A DNA stretch of 64,000 bases from the NCBI GenBank assembly GCA_964036045.1, contig OZ038401.1, positions 33,532,397 through 33,596,396 on the forward strand, in the 5' to 3' direction. A program made the translations under genes and the position numbers. The stretch comes from Eutreptiella sp. 'Long Island Sound 2002'. Taxonomy: Eukaryota > Euglenozoa > Euglenophyceae > Eutreptiales > Eutreptiaceae. How positions within the stretch are numbered: position 1 is the stretch's first letter; the number at the start of each line of letters is the position of its first letter. Shown here piece after piece: positions 33,900 to 44,019 of the stretch. Below the pieces are notes generated by a model, which worked only from the letters and a program-made list of their open reading frames with translations, was not told the origin of the DNA and made no database searches.

Positions 33900-34995
33900 C
33901 TCCCGATCTGATGAACTTCCATCTCGGGGGGGGGCTTCGGTATACATCTTAGCGACCCCCGGGGTCTTCCAACCCCCCCAGAGCATGATAGTTTGCATGG
34001 GAGCACCCATGTGTTTGAGTTGGGCCGCCCCCAACCTCCGGAACGCATGCCACCTGATCGTCTTCTTCCCCCCCCCCCCGTTGGAGGAGGCTGACCAGGA
34101 GCTTACCCAAGGCTTCCCCCGACCCATGCCAAGCCCCCCTGTCGGGGTGGAACAGCTGGAGGGCCCTGTGTTTGACCAGGAATTGCAGCCACTCTCGCCC
34201 CCAGGGCCCCAGCTCTTGGTTCTGCCCCCCCCCCCTCCTCGACTTTGCTTCAAAAAACTGGATGCCCCCTCCCCCTTGTCCCACCGGGCCGCCTGCCTCG
34301 GATCGCCGCAGGCAGTGCCCCACCGAGAGGCACGCCAGCGCATTTGGAGGGGCTTTTGGCTGCTTCACATATCCTGATGAGGTCATCGATCTGCGCCCAC
34401 TCCTTTGCGGCGGCGCGCTCTTCCTTGGACCGCTGGAGCTCGATGGCCAGGACCAAATTCCAGTCAGAAGCCCGCACCGTCGCGGGCATCCAGCCCATTT
34501 TCTCCGCGAGGCGCGCCGCCGACACTGCCTTCGCCAGGCTCTCAGATTGGTTCGCCTGCGCAATTGCCAGAAGCCTGGATTCCAAGACTGCTCGTGGCCC
34601 ATCGCCGGGCTGCATTCTCTCCATTGTTGCCAGCCGTTTGATGTGGCGAAGATACCCCTCCAGCGTATCTCGTTGCCATCCTCTGAGTGTCGTGGAAGCG
34701 AAAGTGGTCCCATACCCTTCATCCAGCGCCCTCTGGAGCTCGTCACGAGCCGTCGCCCACTGCCAGTCTCGCGGTGGGTGCCCTGCCGTCGGCGACCAGG
34801 CCTGGTCTTGGGCCTCCTCCTGCACTCTGCGAAGTCACTTCTGTCGTCCCTTGCACCCGAACTTCTCCCGATCGAACCACCGGTGGTGTCCACCGCAGTC
34901 TGGGCGGGCACTTTTGGGCGGCCCTTCGCAACATACCCAGTCGCCTGATTTCTTGCTTTTGAAGTGGCGCTTTCCATCGATCCACTTGAACTCCG
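33900..34995 (-). pseudogene. Zinc finger plus tyrosine recombinase
   Basis: The N-terminal part reads SGDWVCCEGPP, PDCGGHHRWFDREKFGC (CCHC-like finger), a TGA near 34840, then ARDELQRALDEGYGTTFAST and the helical SAARLAEKMGWMPATVRASD. In a second frame ACLSVGHCLRRSEAGG supplies the catalytic Arg region. In a third, IRWHAFRRLGAAQLKHMGAP (H-x-x-R) and LWGGWKTPGVAKMYTEAP (Trp/Gly-rich box and Tyr nucleophile). All catalytic landmarks are visible but spread over three frames, with the changes at the C/G runs near 34230 and 34070. Confidence 0.6.
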
Positions 34996-35275
34996 GCTGG
35001 GGGGCCCCTTTTTGTCCTCCCCGATCCTTCTGCCGTCGGGTGGAGCGCCCCGATGAACTGGAACTCCCAGACGACGAGGACCCCGAATCACTATCGCTGC
35101 TGCTCCTTTCCGACGAAAATGAAGTTGACTCAGGCGACCCACGTCTTCCTTTTCCACGTTTGGATGATTTCCGCCCTTTCTTCTCCTTTCGGCGCTCCTT
35201 TTTGCGCTGCTTCTTCTCCCTGTACTTCTGTTTCTTTTTGTGTTCCTCAATTTTCGCCTTCAGGGCATCTTTTCC

Positions 35276-36031
35276 TCATTTATCGCAGTCCAACAGAATT
35301 TTCCACAATTCATACACCACTGCTCCCATGTCCGCCTCTGCTTCCGTCTCATCAGCCTCCATGAGGTCTTCGAGCAGCCTGCATATTTTTTGGGTCCAGC
35401 GTGGTGCACCGGGTCTTTTTCGCAGCCACCGAGCATTTTTGTAACTGGGCTCCTTGTGTGTCATTTCTAGGCAAACTACTTCCTCCTCCTCCACCCCAGC
35501 ACCAGCATCGCATCCGACCTGGCATTCTTGTCTTTTGGTCTCCTCGTCGACTGCCATTCCATGGTTCTTCTCGCCGGAGGATTGCTTTTTCGGCGTCGAC
35601 TTTGCCCTAGTTTGGCTGCCTGCGTACTTCCGCGCCCCACTTTTTGCGGGCTCCTTGGACACCAGGCCGCAAATTGCAAAGCTGACAGCGGCGGCGTGTG
35701 GAGTTAAGTTGAAGGAGGTCACCTCTGTACCCCACGCCAGCGTCAATCCATACAGCAGGGCGTCCAAGTACTTTTGCGGGTCGGCGGAATGGAATGACAC
35801 ACCCAGGGCCTCGTCAAAAGCTCGCGCCATGTGCGTTAAGCTCCGAGCTCCTCCGTCGGGGCCCCATCCGGCCACCCTTGCCATGAGCACCTCTATGCGG
35901 TGCTGGAGGGGGGCCATGTGAGCCATCCAGGGGGTTTGTAACAGGTGCGACCATGCACTTGATTTCACTGAGGGGCTTTCGTCTCGGAGACGTGTCCAGT
36001 CCCAAGCCCCTTCGTTGATCATGGTACTCAT
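35276..36031 (-). CDS. Gag-like protein of DIRS-like element
   Basis: From ATG at 36031 the frame encodes STMINEGAWDWTRLRDESPS, WMAHMAPLQHRIEVLMARVA, then ARAFDEALGVSFHSADPQKY and a basic/acidic linker. No zinc finger lies within this frame. Position at the 5' end of the element, helical content and a charged C-terminus suggest Gag, but no sequence motif proves it. Confidence 0.4.
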   Translation of the reverse strand: MSTMINEGAWDWTRLRDESPSVKSSAWSHLLQTPWMAHMAPLQHRIEVLMARVAGWGPDGGARSLTHMARAFDEALGVSFHSADPQKYLDALLYGLTLAWGTEVTSFNLTPHAAAVSFAICGLVSKEPAKSGARKYAGSQTRAKSTPKKQSSGEKNHGMAVDEETKRQECQVGCDAGAGVEEEEVVCLEMTHKEPSYKNARWLRKRPGAPRWTQKICRLLEDLMEADETEAEADMGAVVYELWKILLDCDK

Positions 36032-36059
36032 TGCTCGCCAGGAGTCCCCCCCCACTCAC

Positions 36060-38980
36060 ACAGAAATAATAAAAGGCTGGGGAGGGAACAGGAAAGGGGG
36101 GGGGGGTTAGGAGCAGAGAGGGGGAGGGGTTGAGCTGGGCCCCATTGGCAGAACTTTCGTTACCTCCGCTACGCTACACTAACTGCAGTTTATCCTCATC
36201 TAGGGAAGTCCCCCAAGCAGACTGCACTAGACCGCAAACCTTCCCTGCAAGGCACCTTGCATCAACCGAAATGTGAGAATTCAACAACACAAAATGTCAC
36301 TGCAACCACTTTGAACCACAACCCCTGCCCTCGTCACAAACTGGATGCAAAAGATGGGGCAAATTCTTAGACACAGCGAGAAGGTACTCCAAATTGTTTG
36401 GTGAGGTGGGGATGAAAACACGCACGGGTGGGGAATGGTAAAAAAAAAGGATGCCTGGCGCGTGCCCAGCGTGCTAACACTCCCCGTTGTACCATAGATC
36501 CGGTGCTGGATTCGTTTTTCAAAAGTAGACCTGTTTTGATTAAAACATCTTCTTTATCTGGACACCTCACCGCTACTGCCTGTGGATTTGCTAAGAGCAC
36601 TTACTTTGGCTCCTCATATTTTGTCAAGCAGCGTTGGTATGTCATACCCGGGCCTCCTATGATCCCCTGTTGTAGCGGACGGCTGTGCCTCTAGGAGGTG
36701 ACGCGGTGGTAGGGGTCGTGGGTGCACCTGCAGGCCTATAGCTTCCGTATGGCATGGGGAGCCGTGGACGCCACCACGATGACCCAAGTGTTGCTTGTGC
36801 TTGCCAAGCTCAAATACTAGTGGATGGGAGGGTTGGGGTGTCTATGTGCAAGGTGGATGACCGGACAAACAATTGGAGGAAGCTAAGTGAGGGGATGAGG
36901 TCTATGTGGCCTTCTAGGATTGTTGCTAGTCCAGCGTCTGCCAAATTGAGGCATGACGAATAGGCAAAGCAAACCACGGAATGTTTTGCCATACTATCGC
37001 CTTGTGTGACAGGAAGGGAACCTCATCCTAGAATGGTGAAAATGATGGTAGCACAATGATGGCGGATTGCCCAGCATTTCTCTTCCCCTGGCATGGGGGT
37101 CAAGGATGTGAGTCCCTAGGCGAGCCATGCCAGCCACGAGCCACGCTCCTCACACAAGAGCCGGCCCTGTTAGTCCACAGCCTTTTCCGGCAAGGAGCAC
37201 ACGAACAACCTTGGAGTTCTGAGGGCAGTGGTTGTGAGATGTTCACACTGCAGCACCGGCACTTCAAATCTTCACCAAACACCTGTGGTGCTGCATCTTG
37301 TGTTTCCAACAGCCCCAACCAAAAAATCAGGGCTATATCCCCTGGCACGCACCTGGGTAGTCACCTGGGCGTCACCAAGCTGAGGCTACGCCCCAAGCCA
37401 AGGATGCCCGTGCGCCATGGGCTAGCTCTGCCTCCTGCTAGTTAAACGGTCAATCGCATTCCTCAGCCTGCCACAATTCTAACCCTGAATGTCACTTTTC
37501 ACCTTCACATTCTAAATCCACTATGTTTTACCACGCTCTTAGACATAATCCTCTATAATCCTCTGTTGCTGGCAAAGGCTAAGTGTTTGCACTGCGTGTG
37601 CACTGCGTGCCCACTGCGTGCATCTTGTGCACGCAGAGGCTAGGATACTCACCCAAGAATACCTGTCACCTGTTTACTAGGGGGAAGACTGAAAAGTGTC
37701 AATACCATAGGGTTGGCCAGGTGTCCATCGATACTTCTGGTTGTAATTATAACCAACAGCATCGTCGAAGAAGAACTGTCCGGTCCTGGTGTCGACTCGC
37801 CACCATCGAGTATCGGCGATCGAGAGCCTTCGAGCGACGATGACCACGTGGACTTCTTTGCAGTTGTGGACGTGGCCATACCAATCGATGATCTTGAGCA
37901 TCTCGGTTCGAGAATCACCTTGAAGTCGACCAAGGTTTTGGTGCACGTACTATCTGTCCGGAAGAGTACTCTGCAGGGCGAATTGAACCGCCTCTACGGA
38001 TACGAGGCTCGCTGCAGTATCAACAATGACGACGTCGAGATCCGGGTCGTGTCGACTGTGTACACTTTGTCGATGGGCCTCTTCTTGGGGGAAATGGTTG
38101 ACAATTCAAATATGCCACATCCCAAATGCTTGGGAGCCAAAAAAACCCTGGTATGGAACCAAAAACTTGTGAAAAGGGGCCAAAACTAGGGTTCGAGTAT
38201 TTGCCGACATCCAAAACTTTGCACTGCGTGCATGGCATTCCCAAAGATTGTGGCCCTTCTTTTCGGGACAAGAATACATGGCTTCCTGACACACAATGCC
38301 ATAGCCCCGTTGAATGCAAGATTTCTGCCTCTCTACAACGTCCCGTTGTTGCTGTGCTGCTTTGTCGCATTTGTGCATTTTTGCTGAATCAGTATTCGCA
38401 AAGACACAGTGGCCGACCTTTGTGATCCTGCGCCAGCGCTCTGTACATCTGGACAAGGGCCTGGCTCGCTACCTCAGGACTCGCCTTGAAACTGGGGTAG
38501 TAGCTCCTTGGCTTGCACTGTGCCAGCTCCGGGATGTTAGTTCAATGAGCCTGTGATCACCATATCCAGGCACCAATGGTCCCCCAGAAAAATTTGCTGT
38601 GCTGCGGCATGCTGCAGCATGCTTCAAGCCGTTGGTGGGGGTAACCTAATTTTCCAAAAAGCTTCAAAGGTGGCAAACCGCTACATCAAACACAAACCCT
38701 GGGTGTCTGTACAACATAGGTACTGCCCAATGCCTTCTCCAATTGCCCACTGCAAACAGTACTCCTGGTTGTCTCCTTGGTCTTCTTGGGTTGTGTTGTC
38801 CCCTTGGCAGTGGGTTCAACAGTAGACATCAGAAGACAAAGTGAAGATAACAAGGGCCTGTCAAAGCACAACACCACAAGAAAGAAAAAAAGGGGGGGGA
38901 AATAGGTCAGCCTGGACCTTTGCTGTCTCTGCCTGTAGGACATCGTGTTGACAGCTCTGGGAATTGAATCAGGGACCTGT
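36060..38980. other. Mostly unassigned
   Basis: G run at 36093. A short CACTGCGTG repeat lies near 37590. A minus frame at 37677-37946 reads IADTRWWRVDTRTGQFFFDD and continues NYNQKYRWTP, faintly WW-domain-like but not convincing. The motif AACTTGTGAAAA...ACTAGGGTTCG at 38164-38195 recurs at 41449-41481. Confidence 0.3.
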
Positions 38981-38983
38981 ATA

Positions 38984-39648
38984 CCCCCCCCCCCCCCCGT
39001 GCCCAAGAACCAGCAATGTTTGACCGCGGAACCAGGGGTTGGTTCTTGCGCACACTTTTCCCCCTAAATTTGACCGCGGAACCAGGGGTTGGTTCTTGCG
39101 CACAGCCGTGGGCAACCCCGTACCGCGGAAAAAAAATTTGTTGACAAATGAACACCAAAGGAGTGAATCGCAGCTGACTGGGCTGTAGTGTGCCTTCCAA
39201 CGTGCATGGGATGATGGGACGCGAGAGGTTGGCAATTAAAGCAGCTGGGTGCCTCACCAGACGCTCATTGCGTTTGTACTCAATCTGCACTGTCTCAGAC
39301 TGGGCACCAGGACCCAACACAGTGGCTGGAACAAGAGAGCCATCAGATCGCCGATAGAAGACAGACTCACCGGCAGTGTACATGGGAACGTCTATGGTAC
39401 AGAACAAGGAATGGAAGAGGTGGTGCAAAAGCAAACATGAGCCTGTGAGTGACTGATAGGGTCCCCCCTGATGGGGGGACCCAAAGTAACACACATGAAA
39501 TGATGTCCTGCACACCTGAATAGCTGTCCTACATCCACCAGAAACATGAAAAACCCACTACCCTGGTAAAAAAAGTGATGCGAGAATTTGACCGCGGAAC
39601 CAGGGGTTGGTTCTTGCGCAAGGTGGTTCTTGGGCACGGGGGGGGGGG
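38984..39648. mobile_element. C-rich-TIR element, copy 2 (665 bp)
   Basis: C15-GTGCCCAAGAACC at the left and GGTTCTTGGGCAC-G11 at the right, flanked by TA at 38982-38983 and 39649-39650. Nearly base-identical to copy 1 at 28293-29010 over its whole length apart from one missing block of about 53 bases near 39139. Both copies are in the same orientation. The match stops exactly at the TA flanks, which defines the element. Confidence 0.85.
39119..39515 (-). CDS. Small barrel-like domain ORF inside element copy 2
   Basis: Same ATG, same frame and same residues as the ORF in copy 1 over the domain (YTAGESVFYRRSDGSLVPAT). Because of the missing block, this frame stays open past the point where copy 1 stops and can run to 38907, leaving the element. 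The longer tail is probably meaningless. Confidence 0.4.
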
Positions 39649-39659
39649 TACCACAGCCA

Positions 39660-41430
39660 CTGCATCTATCCACTAGAGTACCATCATGCTCTACTGCACA
39701 GGTGCTTAAAGATGGTATCAATATTTGGTCTGAGCCGAATTTTCAGTGTGCTGCGGCATGCTGCGGCATGCTTCAAAACCCCCGCCAACAGGCCCCAAAA
39801 TCAGGTGCTGCGGTATGCTGTGGCATTCTGCGGCATGCTGCGACATGCTTCAACCGTTGTTGCCTGACCATATCACTCATTGTGTTGTATGTGTACTGGG
39901 ACAATCATGGCTGTTGGTGCTCACGGCAGCGGTGGCTCCGAGGCTTACTCATTCCAGCGTCAACCCTTGATGCATGGGTTCACGCCGCATCCCCAGACAC
40001 ACCAGACTCAGAAATCACACGCACGACCTTGGGGTTGCCTGTTGCACGTGTAGCCCAATTGCGCGACAAATGTAATGGGACGTTGCAAAACGTATGTGAG
40101 TGTATCTTTGTTCCATGTGCCTCCCGCTCACAGTACACTGAAATTGGTCAGCGGAATATATAAAACAATACAGCACATAGCTTAGCAGACACCAAACCCG
40201 CAATGCCTGCAACTGTAATGCGGCAGGAGGGCGACTGACTAAGGCTTCCATTTGACACAGAGAACCATCCAAATAAAGTGTGCGTGGGGCACACAAAGGG
40301 CACACCAGGAGCACACAAAGGGTGCCTTCTTGCTTGCAAGCTATGTTCAATCCAAACACCTCGCCTCGGAAATTAACGTGGGCACATCACCTGTACGCGC
40401 GCTGCACAGTGGGCGCACCTACCATACATTGCAGGCCCTGCAGGGTTCCCATGGCAGGTGACATCGCTGCTCCATGGCTGACCAATACCAGTTTCAACTG
40501 CGATAGTGGCCACAGCACTTAGGTGCTGATATCGACTTGGTGCAACCAGTCACGCGCAGAGGCATGTAAGATGGAGGAGGTGGTAGCCAGATGCAATATG
40601 CCTGTGCCACACGTTGCCTGTGCATGCAAATGTACAGCAATATATTTGGTTGGGCGTTGGGCAGAACGCAGGCTTAGGCTATCCCTGGTAAACTGCAGTA
40701 CAGCTGAAGCATCAATGCACGAGCATGAAGAGCACAAAAAGAGATCACAATTCCAGACAAATGGAAAACTCGCAGTATAGTGTAAACTCCACACAACATG
40801 TGTGTCTTACTGACATTTGTAGATAGATATCGTGGCCCGAGGGCTACTGCACTGACGCATTCCGGAATGGACTGCCATTGGCTGACCTCAACTTCTCATC
40901 CCCGAGGATGCAGAAATTACATCCTACATGACTTTTCCTCAGGTGTAAGTTGTTGAAAAAGCCCAAAACTCTGGTTTGGGTAAAAATTTTCAGAGCATTA
41001 AAATACTGCAAGAATCCCGCACATGGGCATGGCTGCGCAGCACATCCAATGAAACCTGCAGGCCCACACTCATCAGCACACTCCAGGACATGGGCCTTGT
41101 CAAGAACAGATTTCGGCAACCACTGGGAGCTGGGTTGACGCTGCAGTAACAGGACCTGGAGGAAATATTTACCCAAATGATCGAGCAATGACAAACATAA
41201 AACCTTCAGCGGATGAAACGGCGGCAGAACTTGGACATGCACCCACGTGGGCAACGTCCGCCTAAATAAGGGGTGAAGAGGCGGGGAGTAACATGGTTGT
41301 GAAAGAGCTGTGTGTACACGGCGTTGACCAAACCCCTCAACCGTCACCAAACACCCTTTCTATGCCCCTTTTCACACAAATTCCAATAAAATGCATGTCA
41401 TTGATAGAAATAAAATCATTTTCAACCCCC
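39660..41430. other. Unassigned; possible exons on minus
   Basis: GGCATGCTGCGGCATGCTTCAA-type repeats occur at 39752-39850 and resemble 38600-38630. Minus frames at 40519-40794 and 40844-41140 look coding but match nothing known. Confidence 0.3.
40844..41140 (-). CDS. Orphan Cys-rich exon-like segment
   Basis: An acceptor-like CCTGTTACTGCAG precedes a frame reading SQWLPKSVLDKAHVLECADE, then CGPAGFIGCAAQPCPCAGF and LQYFNALKIF. Six Cys in about 25 residues could be a disulphide or zinc module. Family unknown, and no 3' splice partner was identified. Confidence 0.25.
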   Translation of the reverse strand, partial: RQPSSQWLPKSVLDKAHVLECADECGPAGFIGCAAQPCPCAGFLQYFNALKIFTQTRVLGFFNNLHLRKSHVGCNFCILGDEKLRSANGSPFRNASVQ

Positions 41431-41699
41431 CCCCCAAAAAAATTGGAAAACTTGTGAAAAAGGGCGAAAAACTAGGGTTCGTTTTTGCCGGGAACAACAT
41501 TCCCCTTAGGAAAGATAGGTGCAAACCCATCCGTGAGTCGCCGTGTATATGCTAGTACGTTGGAGGAGTGTTTGCCCCGTGCGCGCCCTGCGCGCTACTT
41601 TTATGATGACTTTCCCCGATTGAGTCCCCAAGTTTACCATGACCGTATGGAGCCCCCGAGTAGACCAATAGCTGCCTCTTGCCTACCAAATGAAGCAAC

Positions 41700-42480
41700 A
41701 AACCATCCATGCACAACATTGAACAAGAAAAGCATATCTGAATGCAAAATTGGGGTAAGTGCAACAAAATGCGCACCGATTGATGCAACTCGTTGGGACC
41801 ACCATGCCAAATGTTCCGAATTAAACCCCAATTCCACAAATGAGCAAACAGTTGCTCAATTCGGGCCCGGTACCATCCATGCACATCACATCATTATATG
41901 ATTGTTGCCGTGCCGATAGAGTGTCATTCTTCCGGCCAATGAACGGCACAATGACATGCACACGGCCCTTGTAGGCTCCATCATGGCCGCCCACCTCAAA
42001 ATCAAAGAAATCTCCTCGCGTGCGGGAAGGTCCATAACCATCCCATATCAATATATCGGCGGAGGTGCCAGGTGCCAAAGGACAAATCCATACAATATTC
42101 CCCAACATATCAACGGCCACGGTGACCTTGAAAATGTGAGCCGCGTATTTTGGGTTCCAAAGGTCCATAGACCACATCCCAGCAATGGAGCTGATCGGCA
42201 TGGAATCCGTAAAATGTGTCATAAAATATGCGAAGTGAGGACAATGGTTGAAACGATTCAACCTGTCCGACCACCTAATTTCCTGAACAACATGATTCAA
42301 AAAACCTCGTACACGGGCCACACTCTGCCGCCATGCAATCTCCGAGCAATCTTTACTGCGCGACATGAATGTACCACTACCCGATGGAGGAGTGTGCTTC
42401 ATCCAAAACAGAAACGAAACCTCGACTCCCTATCAAGAAGGTCCGGGTGACCATATTTCAACCAAAACTCCTCCATTCTT
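41700..42480 (-). pseudogene. PIF/Harbinger-like DDE transposase
   Basis: An N-terminal part, EEFWLKYGHPDLLDRESRF, shifts frame into RSKDCSEIAWRQSVARVRGF. The catalytic D-D-E set follows: FTDSMPI (first Asp), a KVTVAVDMLGNIVWICPL strand, GTSADILIW, GGHDGAYKGRVHVIVPF (second Asp), and after a frame change near 41880 RARIEQLFAHLWNWGLI (Glu) with GGPNELHQSVRILLHLPQF. This is the layout of DDE_Tnp_4 family (HARBI1-like) transposases, which cut and paste DNA elements. Two frame breaks suggest a dead or spliced gene. The motif TGCGCGCCCTGCGCGCTA or a near copy lies on both sides (about 41583 and 42830). Confidence 0.65.
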
Positions 42481-42549
42481 GCCGCATCAGCACCCATCTT
42501 TTCAATTTGTGTCCGCAAAGTGGATTCCACACGTTGGCACCACCATTGT

Positions 42550-42800
42550 ACACCGAAATCAGAATTGGCTGCCTCACCCCTACCTTCTCGGTGGCCCAAA
42601 AGAGGGTGGAAATACTATGCCACCCCTGCATTCATGGGGGTCCCCAAACAAAGGGGGACAAAATCAGAATTGGCTGCCTCACCCCTGCCTTCTCGGGGGC
42701 CCAAAAGAGGGCGGAAGTGCTATGTCACCCCTACATTCTCGGGGGTCCCCTACAAAGGGGGACAAAATGAGAATTGGCTGCCTCACCCATAGGGGTAGGG
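42550..42800. repeat. Dispersed relatives of the 85-bp repeat
   Basis: Three units with AAAATCAGAATTGGCTGCCT then CACCCCTGCCTTCTCGGGGG and CCAAAAGAGG. The core matches the 4.7 kb array and the 25.8 kb block. It abuts the N-terminus of the Harbinger-like transposase. Confidence 0.7.
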
Positions 42801-43820
42801 ATAGGAAATAGCCCAAAACGTTGCCCAGTGTGCGCCCTGCGCGCTAACGCTCCCCCGTTTGCACAATCTTCCCCAGTTCCCTCAAATTCTCAACCCCGGT
42901 CCAAGAAGCAATTGGGTGTGTATAGTGTGCACAAGGGGCCTTGTAGCTGTTTTTCCGCATAGCATTAGAATAGGTGAGACACCAAGATATACCATAGGCC
43001 TGCAAACATTTCTCGACCACAAGTGCGGGCACACAACGCGATGCAAATATGCCCAGACAGCCTGTCGGCTTACTCCTAGAATGCACCCTGCCGACATGCC
43101 CTGAGGCACCGAAGGTGGCCTGCGTTGGCTTTTTCGTCGTGCATACAGTGCGATAGGCAGGCGGGCCTCAACACAGCGGTCCAGAGGTGAGTGCTCAGGA
43201 TATGATATATTCGGTTTAGGCAGGCTTGAATGAGCGAGGCACCAGTGTAGATGCATGAGCCTGGCTAGGTTCAGCAACAGGATCAGACTGGCCCCCCACT
43301 TACACAACCAATGGCAAAAGGACTGCAAGATGCGGAAACACCCCCCTTGCGTTTGGACAAGCAGCCGTCTACTCCCAGTGTTTGGGCCCTCAGAGTGTAA
43401 TCATAGCTTTTCCTTTCAATGCATTCAACCAGTGGATGCCCATGCAACTGTGCACTGAAGAGCACAATCACAGGTACTGGAACAGAACCACACCGATGTT
43501 GGCACAAAGAATGACAAATGCCTCAATCGAAAGGGAGCTGGAAAGCCAAATCAATGAGGCTAGACAACCCTGCCTTCTTGGGGTGTCTAGGGTGGGGAAA
43601 TCTTGGATTGCACTTGTTGTAGCGTTGGTTGGGGGCATTTCGGCATGAAACGATGCGTGCAACCAGTGCACTGACATTTGCTCAGTAACCTCCCCTCTCC
43701 TTGTGCAGGCATAAGCTTGGGATAGGTTCCGAAAACTAAGGTACTACGGGGTACTTTTGCGCGTAGATGACACAGCCTTTATGTGTAGTCTATCCTGGAA
43801 CGTGACACAGCAAAAGCACC
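42800..43820. other. No recognisable gene
   Basis: Anonymous short frames on both strands. Nothing with motifs, repeats or RNA structure that I can support. Confidence 0.3.
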
Positions 43821-43829
43821 ATCCGAAGG

Positions 43830-44010
43830 CCTGCAGATAGGGAATAGGACACGATCAAATGGTGCATCATGCTCTTTCTCATACCCATTCCACATGTGCT
43901 TTAGTAAATATATTGCTCCGCAGATAAAGGAGGGTCCAATAATTACAGCATCCATTGGACTGCAGAAAGGCGACAGCCTTGCCGCAAACTGCAATATCAG
44001 CTTGGAACCA
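43830..44010 (-). pseudogene. Small barrel-like domain, copy C (relic)
   Basis: The minus frame reads DAVIIGPSFICGAIYLLKHM, WNGYEKEHDAPFDRVLFPIC and RPSDG. It matches copy A (6.9 kb) closely in the second half ('NG-E-EH-APFD-VLFPI'). The first half has lost the Y-x-R and P-A-T residues, so it is a decayed copy. Confidence 0.4.
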
Positions 44011-44019
44011 GGGCAATAT

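Larger units (their letters stand above)
32640..36060 (-). mobile_element. Second DIRS-like retrotransposon (decayed)
   Basis: On minus the order is gag-like ORF (36.03-35.28 kb), CCHC-like zinc finger and tyrosine recombinase (35.0-33.9 kb), then reverse transcriptase (33.53-32.69 kb). All run in the same direction, unlike the element at 16.7-22.1 kb. No RNase H follows the RT, so the 3' side is truncated or lost. No terminal or internal complementary repeats could be found. Several frame changes fall in or near poly-C/G tracts. Confidence 0.65.

Noticed and set aside
33634-35444. Long plus-strand frames (up to 399 codons)
   Set aside because: Shadow frames opposite the DIRS-like recombinase and gag; the minus strand carries the recognisable motifs.
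37677-37946. WW domain
   Set aside because: Two Trp-like positions and a TGQFFFDD stretch are suggestive, but spacing and the final Pro context are not convincing.
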